From: Streptomyces sp. NBC_00554
GTDB lineage: Bacteria; Actinomycetota; Actinomycetes; Streptomycetales; Streptomycetaceae
Reading direction: 5' to 3'
Assembly: GCF_041431135.1 (NCBI RefSeq)
Contig: NZ_CP107799.1
Coordinates: 3,782,001-3,846,000, forward strand
DNA: 64,000 bases
Shown here: one piece after another, positions 27,481 to 36,157 of the stretch
Numbering within the stretch: the stretch's first letter is position 1
Layout: every line of letters begins with the position of its first letter
Notes under the pieces: generated by a model
What the model saw: the letters and a program-made list of their open reading frames with translations, nothing else
The model's database searches: none
What the model was told of the DNA's origin: nothing
Position numbers and translations under genes: made by a program

Positions 27481-27821
27481 GACTTCGTTCACCCTCTGAA
27501 GGGTAGGGCGATCGGGCGGCCAACTGACCCACGATCAACAAAACTTCAACCCGTTAGGGGAAGAAAATCTGGCCGCACGGCGCATACACAGTGAATGGGA
27601 TGGGTAAACTCGCCCGGCTTTCCGGGCGATTGGATCTTGAGCCGATCCGCCGAGGGTCTCCCGCGGACTCCCGAGTGGAAACGTCCCATGTGCCCGAGCC
27701 CATTCCCGTACTCGCTCTCCACGGTCTCACAGCCCGCCCCGTGATCCCGGAACCATCACCGCCACGCGGCGGTTCCGACACGGACCGTGATTGCCGGTCC
27801 CTCGCGGGGCAGGCTCGGCGC

Positions 27822-28040
27822 ATGCGGGCATGTGGATGCGGTGAGGACCAGATCCCCTGGATGCTGGCGAGGTTCGGGTTCCTCGGGACGGCCGGGCTGG
27901 TCGTCGGGGGGCTGGTGGTGATGATCCTCGCGGGGTGGGTGCTGGGGTGGGGGGTCTGGCTGCTCCGGCGGCGCGGCACCGGAGCGCCTGCCGACGGGGC
28001 GGGACTTGCGGGGTTCACCTGGCGGGAGGAGGAGCCGTAG
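27822..28040 (+). CDS. Small single-pass membrane protein
   Basis: A 72-residue protein: a Cys-containing start (MRACGCGEDQ), one long hydrophobic helix (about residues 18-45, Gly/Val/Leu/Trp-rich), an RRR stop-transfer cluster and a polar, acidic C-terminus. GGCAGG precedes the ATG by 8 nt. The frame is open further upstream to 27591, but that part looks non-coding. The gap before it (27481-27821) holds a small hairpin (27611-27628) and probably the divergent promoters. Function unknown. Confidence 0.5.
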   Translation: MRACGCGEDQIPWMLARFGFLGTAGLVVGGLVVMILAGWVLGWGVWLLRRRGTGAPADGAGLAGFTWREEEP

Positions 28041-28106
28041 AAGACTCCCGGCGTCCGGGCAACCAAATTCCCCGAACCGGTGGTCTGGGGGGCGAGGGGG
28101 TGCGGA

Positions 28107-28649
28107 ATGCAGGTCGAGGAAGATGCCCAGTTTCAGGCCTTCGTGAGAGCGCGATGGACCCATCTGGTGCGGACCGCCTATCTGTTGACGGGTGATCCGC
28201 ACGACGCGGAGGACCTGACGCAGACCGCGCTGGCCAAGGCCTACCGGTCGTGGCGGCGGGTGCGGCGCAGTGACAGCCCGGAGGCGTACGTGCGGCGCGT
28301 GCTGGTCAGCTGCAACAGCGACCGCTTCCGCAAGCGGCGGGTCACCGAGCGGCTCACCGCGGCGCCGCCGGAGCGGGCGGGGCAGGACGACGCCGTCTCA
28401 CGGGCCGACGAGCGGAGCGTGCTGATGGCCGCGCTGGCGGGGCTGCCGCCGCGGCAGCGGGCGGTGGTCGTCATGCGGTACTGGGAGGACCTCTCCGAGG
28501 CGGAGACCGCCGAGGTACTGGGCTGCTCGCAGGGCACGGTCAAGAGCCAGGCTTCCAAGGGGCTGGCGAAGTTGCGTGAGTATCCGGGTCTTGCGCGGGT
28601 CATGGACGCGCCCGGACCCATGACGTTCGAACGGGGAGGCAGCCGGTGA
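28107..28649 (+). CDS. SigE-family ECF sigma factor
   Basis: A 180-residue extracytoplasmic-function sigma factor. Region 2: FVRARWTHLVRTAYLLTGDPHDAEDLTQTALAKAY; region 4: LAGLPPRQRAVVVMRYWEDLSEAETAEVLGCSQGTVKSQASKGLAKLR. This is the 'SigE family' common in Streptomyces. ATG at 28107 has GAGGGGG upstream; an earlier GTG in frame is less likely. It overlaps the next gene (GTGA), a membrane protein that is its probable anti-sigma factor or target. Confidence 0.92.
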   Translation: MQVEEDAQFQAFVRARWTHLVRTAYLLTGDPHDAEDLTQTALAKAYRSWRRVRRSDSPEAYVRRVLVSCNSDRFRKRRVTERLTAAPPERAGQDDAVSRADERSVLMAALAGLPPRQRAVVVMRYWEDLSEAETAEVLGCSQGTVKSQASKGLAKLREYPGLARVMDAPGPMTFERGGSR

Positions 28650-29674
28650 GCCGGGACGAGAACGAGGGCATGTACGAGGGCTGGGACCCTTCCTGGGGGT
28701 CGAAGGGCTCGAAGCCGGGCGGTGGAACGCCCTCCGGTCCGGGTCTCGACGCGCACTCCGCTCCAGGCCGATTCGAGGCGCAGCTGAGGGAGTTGCTGGC
28801 CGAGGACGCGTACGCCATCGCGCCCTCGCCCGCTCCCTGCGCCACCATCCAGCGGCAGGGCCGCACGGGCAGCCGGCGGCGTGCGGCGGCCACCGGGGTC
28901 GTGCTGGTGACCCTGGCCGCCGTGCCCGCGGGGGCGTACGCCTTCGGACGCGCGGACGGCTCGCCGGCCGGCGCGGACACGGTGGTGGGGACGGCTTCCC
29001 CCACCTCCAGCGCGCCCCCCACCTCGGCGCCCCCATCCCCATCCCCGTCGCCGTCCGGTCCCGCCGGCCCGGCGACCCCCGGCCAGCTCGTCGACGGCAT
29101 CACCTTGTCGCAGGCCGCGGACGGGCTGGAAGCGTGCATCGCCTACAACGGCGACCTGGGCTTCTCGCACTCGGATCTGGGGACCGCCGCCGACTACCGC
29201 GTCCTCCTCGCCATGAACAGCACCGGGGACGACAACGCCCCCGGCGACGGCATCTTCGTCGTCGCGGTCAGGGAGAAGCCGAAGCAGGAGCAGACGCGAC
29301 TCATCTGCAACGTGAAGGACGGCAAGGCGAGCGGCATCAACATCAGCGGCTCGGACGCCGGCCCGGACACCGGCCATGTCGTCCCCGACATGAACGGCGG
29401 CAAGCTCTACAAGCAGACGATCATCACCAGCAACGGCTGGAAGCTGCCGTTCCGTTGGGGCAGCATCGGCACCTTCGACTCCTCGGTGGCAAAGGTGACC
29501 GTCACGTACGGCAGCAGGACGAGCGAGGCGGCCCTGGACCACGGCTGGTTCGCCGCCACCGGAATCCTCGACCAGCAGGTCACCGCGGCCCCTCGCATCA
29601 AGGGCTACGACGCCGCCGGCAAGCTGGTGTACGACTCCGACCGGGACAAGTTCTACGCGAAGACGTTGTCGTAG
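28646..29674 (+). CDS. Membrane protein co-encoded with SigE-family sigma factor
   Basis: A 342-residue protein with a cytosolic ~70-residue N-terminus (FEAQLRELLAEDAYAIAPSPAP), an RRRAAATGVVLVTLAAVPAGAYAFG-like membrane helix (about 75-97), a Ser/Pro/Thr linker and a ~200-residue extracytoplasmic domain with two Cys residues (C in ACIAYNG and LICNV) and no known motif. The layout fits a transmembrane regulator of the upstream sigma factor, though it lacks a HxxxCxxC zinc anti-sigma motif. The 176-nt gap after it holds only GGCCGG-type low-complexity sequence. Confidence 0.7.
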   Translation: MSRDENEGMYEGWDPSWGSKGSKPGGGTPSGPGLDAHSAPGRFEAQLRELLAEDAYAIAPSPAPCATIQRQGRTGSRRRAAATGVVLVTLAAVPAGAYAFGRADGSPAGADTVVGTASPTSSAPPTSAPPSPSPSPSGPAGPATPGQLVDGITLSQAADGLEACIAYNGDLGFSHSDLGTAADYRVLLAMNSTGDDNAPGDGIFVVAVREKPKQEQTRLICNVKDGKASGINISGSDAGPDTGHVVPDMNGGKLYKQTIITSNGWKLPFRWGSIGTFDSSVAKVTVTYGSRTSEAALDHGWFAATGILDQQVTAAPRIKGYDAAGKLVYDSDRDKFYAKTLS

Positions 29675-29850
29675 GGCGTCGGCGTCGGCGCCGGGGCCGG
29701 GGCCGGGGCCGGGGCGGGCATCGGGCGGGTCGGCCCCGCCGGTGGCCGCCCGGACTCTCCCACCGCACGCTGTCACTCGACTGCCATATGCGTCCCCTTT
29801 CATTCTTCGACCGAGCCCCACCACCACACCCTCGGAGACGGGCGAGCCGA

Positions 29851-30300
29851 TTACGCATCGCGCCCTCCCGGGACATCCAGTTCCGCCCAGACCCTCTTGC
29901 CGACGGTGAGCTTCTCCACGGACCACCGCGCGGCCAGTAATCCGACAATGAGCAGTCCACGTCCGAACTGTTCACCGTCCTCCGCAGCGCGGACTTCCGG
30001 AAGACGCTCACCCCTCGGGTCGGTCACGGCTACGCGCAGCACCTGGTCGGTGAGCGACGTCTCCACGCGGAACAGCCGGTCTCGCAGAGACCCGTGCAGC
30101 AGCGCGTTCGTGCACAACTCGCTTGCCAGTAGTGCCGCGTCACCGGCCGCACCGGGGTGGCCCCACTCGGTGGCCAGCCGGGCCACGCGTCTGCGGGCAT
30201 GGGGGATGTTCTGGGGGTACGGGGTGTAGCTGACGGCGTCGTAGTGGTCGGGGGCGTGGCGACGGCGGCCGTGCCAATCGGGGTCGCAGGAGCCGGTCAT
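29851..30300 (-). CDS. ATP-binding protein, RsbW-like (HATPase_c)
   Basis: A 149-residue GHKL-type ATPase like anti-sigma kinases. N-box ASELCTNALLHGS (about 60-72), G1-like VTDPRGERLPEV and the G2 region FGRGLLIVGLLAARW are visible. AAGGAGGTG precedes the ATG at 30300. It is divergent from an XRE regulator plus DUF397 gene; the three form the whiJ-type trio repeated many times in Streptomyces genomes and linked to development. Partner specificity is unknown. Confidence 0.88.
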   Translation of the reverse strand: MTGSCDPDWHGRRRHAPDHYDAVSYTPYPQNIPHARRRVARLATEWGHPGAAGDAALLASELCTNALLHGSLRDRLFRVETSLTDQVLRVAVTDPRGERLPEVRAAEDGEQFGRGLLIVGLLAARWSVEKLTVGKRVWAELDVPGGRDA

Positions 30301-30562
30301 GGGCGCGCACCTCCTTGTGCGGGGTCGGGTGCCTGGGGCAGCGGCCAGGTGGGTGGGGGGCGGTGGCTCAGCCGTACGGCCCTGGGGTGAGCAGCGCGGT
30401 GCACTTCCGCTAACTGGTGTCGCTGAGTAGGCGATTGAGTACCGAAGGTAGTGGCGAGCCGGAGATGTGCGCAAGCAGTCTCGGGGATATCTATCCCCAA
30501 ACTTGCTTGCGATGCTGCTTCGGCGAGCTGCACACTGGCCGGGACACAGGAGGCACCCGGAC

Positions 30563-31444
30563 GTGACCGCAGGCCAGTTCACACGCGGCAACCGCGTATC
30601 CACCGTGCTCGCACGCAAGTTGGGCGGTGCACTGCTGCGGCTCCGTGACGATGCCGGCCTCACGCAGCCGCAAGCCGCGGCCGCGCTCTCGGCGACCGCG
30701 GCCAAGGTCGCGAAGATGGAACGGGGGTGGGTGCCCTTCCGTGACCCGGACATCCGGATCCTGTGCGATCTGTACGGCGTGAGTGATCCGAGGGCCGTTG
30801 AGCGGTTGCTCAACCTGGCGAAGACAGACCGTGAGCGTCGTAAGGCCAAGGGGTGGTGGAATCAGTACCCCGAGCTGCGCTCCCTGGTGGAGTACGTGGC
30901 CCTGGAGGACATTGCGACCAGCGTCCGTACGTGGCAAGGCGCCTTCGTCCCCGGGCTGTTGCAGACGCCGGACTATGCCAGGGCCCTGGCGGTCGGCAAC
31001 GCGGACTGGGACGACCCGGACGAGATCGAGCGCTTCGTCGAAGCGAAGGTCGCACGGCAGGCGCGCCTCGCGGACGGCAACCCGCTCAGCTTGTGGGCGG
31101 TTGTGGGTGAGGGAGCGCTGCGCCAACTGGTGGGTGGCCGCGAGGTCATGCGTGTACAACTGGCGCACCTGGTTGAGTCAGCCCGCCTGCCCCACGTGAA
31201 ACTCCAGGTGGTCCCTTTCCTCGCGGGCTCCCACCCCGGCATGACCAGCGCGTTCAGCGTCGTCTCGTTCGCCGAACCCGGCGCGATGGACGTGGTCTAC
31301 ATGGACACGACCTCGTCTACCCTGTGGCTGGAGAGCGAGGCGGACGCCACACGTCACAACGTCACGTTCGAGCGGATCGTCCGGAACGGGCTCGCCCTTC
31401 GCGATTCCGTCGACCTGATCGAACGTATCCGCAAGGAGCTGTGA
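30563..31444 (+). CDS. XRE/DUF5753 transcriptional regulator (WhiJ-like)
   Basis: A 293-residue regulator. An N-terminal Cro/C1-type helix-turn-helix (about residues 18-75: LGGALLRLRDDAGLTQPQAAAALSATAAKVAKMERG) is followed by a DUF5753 effector domain (WNQYPELRSLVEYVALEDIATSVRTWQGAFVPGLLQTPDYARAL). AGGAGG precedes the GTG at 30563, deciding against an upstream ATG. DUF5753-XRE proteins pair with small DUF397 proteins as in WhiJ or Scr1-type antitoxin-like systems; the DUF397 gene follows 3 nt later. Confidence 0.92.
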   Translation: MTAGQFTRGNRVSTVLARKLGGALLRLRDDAGLTQPQAAAALSATAAKVAKMERGWVPFRDPDIRILCDLYGVSDPRAVERLLNLAKTDRERRKAKGWWNQYPELRSLVEYVALEDIATSVRTWQGAFVPGLLQTPDYARALAVGNADWDDPDEIERFVEAKVARQARLADGNPLSLWAVVGEGALRQLVGGREVMRVQLAHLVESARLPHVKLQVVPFLAGSHPGMTSAFSVVSFAEPGAMDVVYMDTTSSTLWLESEADATRHNVTFERIVRNGLALRDSVDLIERIRKEL

Positions 31445-31447
31445 GCC

Positions 31448-31651
31448 GTGCCGCACTTCGAGTTCGTCAAGTCCAGCCGCAGCAGCGGTAATGGCGAGTG
31501 CGTCGAAGTCGCCCGCAACATCCCCGGCACCGTCGCCATCCGTGACTCCAAGGATGTGGACGGGCCCATACTCCGGGTCACTGCCTCGGCCTGGGTGGCT
31601 TTCTCAGTGCACGCCGGGCAGCGAATGGGCGGCGCACCTCACCGCCCGTAG
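31448..31651 (+). CDS. DUF397 domain protein
   Basis: A 67-residue protein consisting of one DUF397 domain: FVKSSRSSGNGECVEVARN, VAIRDSKD, LRVTASAWVAFSV. GTG start 3 nt after the XRE stop. In Streptomyces such proteins act with the neighbouring XRE regulator. The 216 nt after it, up to the first CRISPR repeat, contain no recognisable gene or leader and lie on the trailer side of array 1. Confidence 0.92.
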   Translation: MPHFEFVKSSRSSGNGECVEVARNIPGTVAIRDSKDVDGPILRVTASAWVAFSVHAGQRMGGAPHRP

Positions 31652-31867
31652 TGCGCGCGCCGTACCGCGCGACCGCCGCCCGGCTCAACCATAGGCCGAC
31701 AACTCATCAACAGGCGGGGGCACTTCGTGTCCCCTTGCGTCCGGGGCCTGCACTTGGCTCGCGGTCCACTGAGCCGTTGGCGACGCATGCGAGCCAGCCA
31801 CTGGGCGAATACGGCACCGGAGGATCTACCTCCATGCCCAACTCCCTCGCTCCCAGTCGGAGCCTTA

Positions 31868-32996
31868 GGGGCCATCCCCGCGTGCGCGGGGAGCAGTGAC
31901 TGGGGCGATTTCGAGCCCGCCATCCGACGGGACCATCCCCGCGTGCGCGGGGAGCAGGAGCCTTGTACGACTTCTAGGTCCCACACCCCGGGACCATCCC
32001 CGCGTGCGCGGGGAGCAGCTTGGATCGGGTGGTGGCCGATCCCGCGACCGCGGGACCATCCCCGCGTGCGCGGGGAGCAGGTGGGGATGGTGAGGGTGCC
32101 CGCGAACTGGTCGGGACCATCCCCGCGTGCGCGGGGAGCAGTCAAGGCCAGCAACATCCGTTCTGACCTGGGAGGGACCATCCCCGCGTGCGCGGGGAGC
32201 AGCGTAGACGACCCTGAGGCCGAAGGTGCGGACGAGGACCATCCCCGCGTGCGCGGGGAGCAGCGGTGCAGTCGGTGGTTCGACGGTTGACGGACGGGAC
32301 CATCCCCGCGTGCGCGGGGAGCAGCTCACGGACAACGCGGGCGGCTACCTCGTGCCGGGACCATCCCCGCGTGCGCGGGGAGCAGCCGTTGCCGCATCGC
32401 TTGCCGATCAGGCCGGCGGGACCATCCCCGCGTGCGCGGGGAGCAGTGCATCGTTCGGGCCGTTCCCCGCTCCCGGCCGGGACCATCCCCGCGTGCGCGG
32501 GGAGCAGTGGGGGAATGCGGACGGCCGGAGAACCACCTGGGGACCATCCCCGCGTGCGCGGGGAGCAGCTCTCGGAGCACCTCCGCGTACCGGTCGAGGT
32601 GGGACCATCCCCGCGTGCGCGGGGAGCAGGCACGCCTCGCATCTCACCGAACGAGCCCAGAGGGACCATCCCCGCGTGCGCGGGGAGCAGGCTACCGCAA
32701 GCCCTGCCCCTGCCAGCCATGCGGGACCATCCCCGCGTGCGCGGGGAGCAGATCGCCTTCCTCGTCACCGCCCCCGACGACCAGGGACCATCCCCGCGTG
32801 CGCGGGGAGCAGCGGTCGACAGTTGGCCGACGAGCGCGTTCGTGGGGACCATCCCCGCGTGCGCGGGGAGCAGACGGTCGCGATTGCTTCGAGCAGTCCT
32901 TCGGAGGGACCATCCCCGCGTGCGCGGGGAGCAGTTCGTGGGTCGTGTCCGGTCGGGGTGACCGGGCGGGACCATCCCCGCGTGCGCGGGGAGCAG
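31868..32996 (-). CRISPR. CRISPR array 1, type I-E, 19 repeats
   Basis: 19 copies of a 29-nt repeat whose plus-strand form is GGGACCATCCCCGCG..., so the crRNA strand is minus (CTGCTCCCC...GGGGATGGTCCC, 8-nt handle ATGGTCCC). Spacers are 32 nt except two of 33 nt (before the repeats at 32052 and 32968). The repeat at 31868 has G for A in the handle and the one at 32235 has A for G at its first base; the former marks the distal, oldest end. The leader and newest spacers are on the right, next to cas3. No spacer is shared with array 2 by eye. Confidence 0.98.
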
Positions 32997-33235
32997 ACTC
33001 CGTGACCTGGGGGTTTTGTTGAACCCGTGGTCAGGGTGAGGCACTTTCCAGTATTGCGACATTGCGGGTGAAGTAGGCCTAACGTCCTTGCGGAATCGCG
33101 ACCTCGCTGGACGCAAGGTCCGGCCGGAAGCTGTGATCTCCAGTGTGGTGTGCGCCCGTTCGGCGAGCAACCGTCATAGCAGCGCCCCGTTTGACCTGAC
33201 AGGAAAACCCGGGAATCCACACACACCTCGGCCGC
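32997..33235 (-). promoter_or_regulatory. Leader of CRISPR array 1 and cas3 upstream region
   Basis: Read on the minus strand, the array-proximal 88 nt share position-matched blocks with the array 2 leader: CGTTAG at -88, GAAAGT at -52 and CAGGTCACGGAG ending 1 nt before the repeat. The remaining 33085-33235 should hold the promoters of both the array and cas3. No gene lies here. Confidence 0.85.
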
Positions 33236-36157
33236 GTGGCCTTGACTGCCGATGTGACCGATCTGGAGGGGGCTCCGGCGCAGGAGTTGGGCGCACGGTT
33301 GAGTGGGGCGGTTCGGACTGTGTGGGCGAAGCATGATGCCCTCAGCGATGGTTGGTTGCCGTTGTGGCGGCACATGGCCGACAGCGCCGCGGTGGCCGGG
33401 ATGCTCTGGGATCGATGGGTGCCTGGGAGTGTGCGGCGGTTGGTCGCCGACGTGTTGCCCGGAGGCGTCGACGATGCGCGTCGGCTGGTTGTCTGGATCG
33501 CCGGGGTACACGACATCGGGAAGGCGACACCGGCGTTCGCCTGTCAGGTCGACGGGCTCGCGGATCGGATGCGGGCGGCCGGGCTCGCGATGGCGTATCG
33601 CCGGGAGATGGGGATGGACCGGCGGATGGCGCCTCATGGGCTCGCCGGCCAGTTGCTGCTGCAGGAGTGGTTGGAAGAGGAGCAGGGGTGGTCGGGGCGG
33701 AGCACTGGTCAGTTCGCTGTCGTCGTCGGGGGTCATCACGGGGCTCCGCCGGACGACGCGCAGATCTACGATCTTGAGTGCCATCCCGAGTTGCTGCGTA
33801 CTCCCGGGCCCAGCGAGGACTTGTGGAAGCGTGTCCAGCACCAGCTCCTGGACTCCTGCGCCGATGAGTTTCGCGTGCGCGACCGGCTCGGCGAATGGGC
33901 CCGCGTCAAACTGCCCCAGCACGTCCAGGTGTTGCTGTCCTCCCTCGTCATCGTTGCCGACTGGGTCGCCAGCAATCGCGACCTCTTCCCCTACTTCCCA
34001 GAGGCAGCCGCCCATACGGATGGCGAGCGCGTAGCCGCAGCTTGGCGGGGGTTGGATCTGCCTGCGCCCTGGCGGCCCGAGATGCCGCAGGCGTCGGTGG
34101 ATCAACTGTTCGCCGAGCGGTTCGAACTGCCCACCGGCGCCAAGCCCCGCCCTGTGCAGGAAGCCGCCGTCCGGATCGCCCGCGGGACAGCCGCACCCGG
34201 CCTGATGCTCATCGAAGCCCCCATGGGCGAGGGCAAGACCGAGGCCGCGCTGGCCGTCGCCGAGGTATTCGCGGCGCGTTCCGGTGCGGGAGGAGTCTTC
34301 TTCGCCCTGCCCACGATGGCGACTGGCAACGCGATGTTCTCTCGCGTGCGACGGTGGCTGGACCGGCTACCGGTCGAGGCAGGGGGTTCGATGGGCCCGA
34401 TGGACCGGCGGCTGTCGGTCAACCTCGTTCACTCCAAAGCCGCGTTGAACAAGGACTTCGACGGGCTGATGCGTGCTTCCAGGCAGGGCATCGCCGCGAT
34501 CGACACCGAAGGGCGGGAGGAGTCACCCCGCTCGGGGGCACAGCTGCGATCCGCTCCCGCCGAGCTCGTCGCACACGCGTGGCTTCGCGGGCGTAAGAAG
34601 GCCATGCTTGCGTCGTTCACGGTCGGGACCATCGACCAGCTGCTGTTCGCGGGGCTGAAGAGTCGTCATCTCGCACTGCGTCACCTCGCGTTGGCGGGCA
34701 AGGTGGTGGTCATCGACGAGGCGCACGCCTACGACACGTACATGAACTCGTATCTCGATCGTGTGCTGTCCTGGCTGGGCGCCTACCGGGTGCCGGTGAT
34801 CGTCCTGTCGGCCACGCTGCCCGCCGCGCGGCGCAGGGCGCTGTCGGAGGCCTACGCGGGTGAGCCGGCCGGCGCGTATGCCGCGTTGGAGGAGGCCGAC
34901 GGCTACCCCGTGGTGACCGCCGTTGCACCAGGGCAGCCACCCGTCGTGGAGTTTCCCGGTGGGTCGGGCCGCGCGAGCGCCGTCCAAGTTGAGTCGGTGG
35001 ACGACGACTTGGTGGTACTGGCAGACCGGCTGGAAGCCGAGCTGACGGACGGGGGTTGTGCCCTCGTCGTACGCAACACCGTGAGCCGCGTGCTGGAGGC
35101 GGCGAAGGCGCTGCGCGAGAGGTTCGGCGAAGACGTGGTCACCGTGGCGCACGCCCGGTTCATCGACCTGGACCGGGCGGCGAAGGACGCGGACCTGCTC
35201 GATCGGTTCGGACCGTCGTCGTCAGTTCGGCCCGAACGGCACATCGTCGTGGCCAGCCAGGTCGCCGAGCAGTCCCTCGACGTGGACTTCGACCTGTTGG
35301 TCACGGACCTCGCACCCATCGACTTGGTTCTGCAGCGGATGGGACGCCTCCACCGGCACCGCCGGGAAAGTCGGCCCGGGCCACTGAGCACACCTTGGTG
35401 TCTGGTGACGGGGGTGGAGTGGAAGGCCTCACCCCCAGTACCGGTGCGCGGGTCGGAGGTGGTCTATGGGCGGCATGCGTTGCTGCGATCGCTGGCCGTT
35501 CTCCAACCGCATCTCGACGGTGCGGACATGCCCGTACGACTGCCGGAGGACATCAGTCCGCTCGTGCAGGAGGCGTACGGGGACACCGCCGTCGGGCCGC
35601 GCGAGTGGGCCAGTGCAATGGACGAGGCCCGGCGCGAGCACGAGCGGAAGCAGGCTGACAAGGAGCGGCGTGCCGATACCTTCCGGCTCGGTCCGGAGGC
35701 CAAGACGGGGCGCCCGCTGACGGGGTGGGTCGCCGCCGGGGCGGGGGATGCGGACGACACCCGGGCCGGGCGCGCGCAGGTGCGGGACAGCCAGGAGAGT
35801 CTGGAGGTCATCGTCGTACAGCGGCATGCGGACGGACGTCTGACCACCGTGGAGTGGATCGGTGACGGCCGTGGCGGGTTGCCGCTGCCCGAGGACGCGG
35901 TGCCGTCGGCACCGGCGGCGAAGGCCGCTGCCGCGTGCGGGCTGCGGCTGCCGCTCCAGCTCGCGCATCCGGGCGTCATCGGCCGGGTGATCGCGGAACT
36001 TGAGGAGTTCTGTGTCCCGGCGTGGCAGTCCAAGGAGAGCCATTGGCTGGCCGGAGAGCTCATTCTGCCTGTTCAGAGGGATTGTCAGACCCGGCTGGCA
36101 GGGTTCGCCCTCAGGTACAGCCTCGCAGACGGACTTGAGGTACTCAATGACGAGTAG
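33236..36157 (+). CDS. cas3: Cas3 nuclease-helicase, type I-E
   Basis: A 973-residue effector that unwinds and degrades DNA after recognition by Cascade. The N-terminal HD nuclease has H46 (LWRHMADSA), HD at 92-93 (VHDIGKATPAF) and a GGHHG motif. The SF2 helicase has Walker A EAPMGEGKTEA (about 326-336), DEAH (about 493-496), LSATLP and motif VI QRMGRLHRH (about 699-707). All catalytic motifs are intact. Start GTG 33236 has a weak ribosome site; GTG 33254 is an alternative. Its end overlaps casA by 11 bp. Confidence 0.97.
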   Translation: MALTADVTDLEGAPAQELGARLSGAVRTVWAKHDALSDGWLPLWRHMADSAAVAGMLWDRWVPGSVRRLVADVLPGGVDDARRLVVWIAGVHDIGKATPAFACQVDGLADRMRAAGLAMAYRREMGMDRRMAPHGLAGQLLLQEWLEEEQGWSGRSTGQFAVVVGGHHGAPPDDAQIYDLECHPELLRTPGPSEDLWKRVQHQLLDSCADEFRVRDRLGEWARVKLPQHVQVLLSSLVIVADWVASNRDLFPYFPEAAAHTDGERVAAAWRGLDLPAPWRPEMPQASVDQLFAERFELPTGAKPRPVQEAAVRIARGTAAPGLMLIEAPMGEGKTEAALAVAEVFAARSGAGGVFFALPTMATGNAMFSRVRRWLDRLPVEAGGSMGPMDRRLSVNLVHSKAALNKDFDGLMRASRQGIAAIDTEGREESPRSGAQLRSAPAELVAHAWLRGRKKAMLASFTVGTIDQLLFAGLKSRHLALRHLALAGKVVVIDEAHAYDTYMNSYLDRVLSWLGAYRVPVIVLSATLPAARRRALSEAYAGEPAGAYAALEEADGYPVVTAVAPGQPPVVEFPGGSGRASAVQVESVDDDLVVLADRLEAELTDGGCALVVRNTVSRVLEAAKALRERFGEDVVTVAHARFIDLDRAAKDADLLDRFGPSSSVRPERHIVVASQVAEQSLDVDFDLLVTDLAPIDLVLQRMGRLHRHRRESRPGPLSTPWCLVTGVEWKASPPVPVRGSEVVYGRHALLRSLAVLQPHLDGADMPVRLPEDISPLVQEAYGDTAVGPREWASAMDEARREHERKQADKERRADTFRLGPEAKTGRPLTGWVAAGAGDADDTRAGRAQVRDSQESLEVIVVQRHADGRLTTVEWIGDGRGGLPLPEDAVPSAPAAKAAAACGLRLPLQLAHPGVIGRVIAELEEFCVPAWQSKESHWLAGELILPVQRDCQTRLAGFALRYSLADGLEVLNDE

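Noticed and set aside
27591..27821. Upstream extension of the small membrane protein frame
   Set aside because: No ribosome site at 27591, low-complexity residues and a hairpin inside; the start at 27822 has a ribosome site.
29675..29850. GGCCGG-type tandem sequence after the SigE-partner gene considered as a structured RNA or minisatellite
   Set aside because: Short run of simple low-complexity repeats without a stable unit or paired arms.
31727..33022. Several ORFs of 65-340 codons on both strands across 31.7-33.2 kb, rich in repeated peptides such as PACAGS and PRARG
   Set aside because: They are translations of the CRISPR repeats; the 61-62-nt period keeps frames open by chance.
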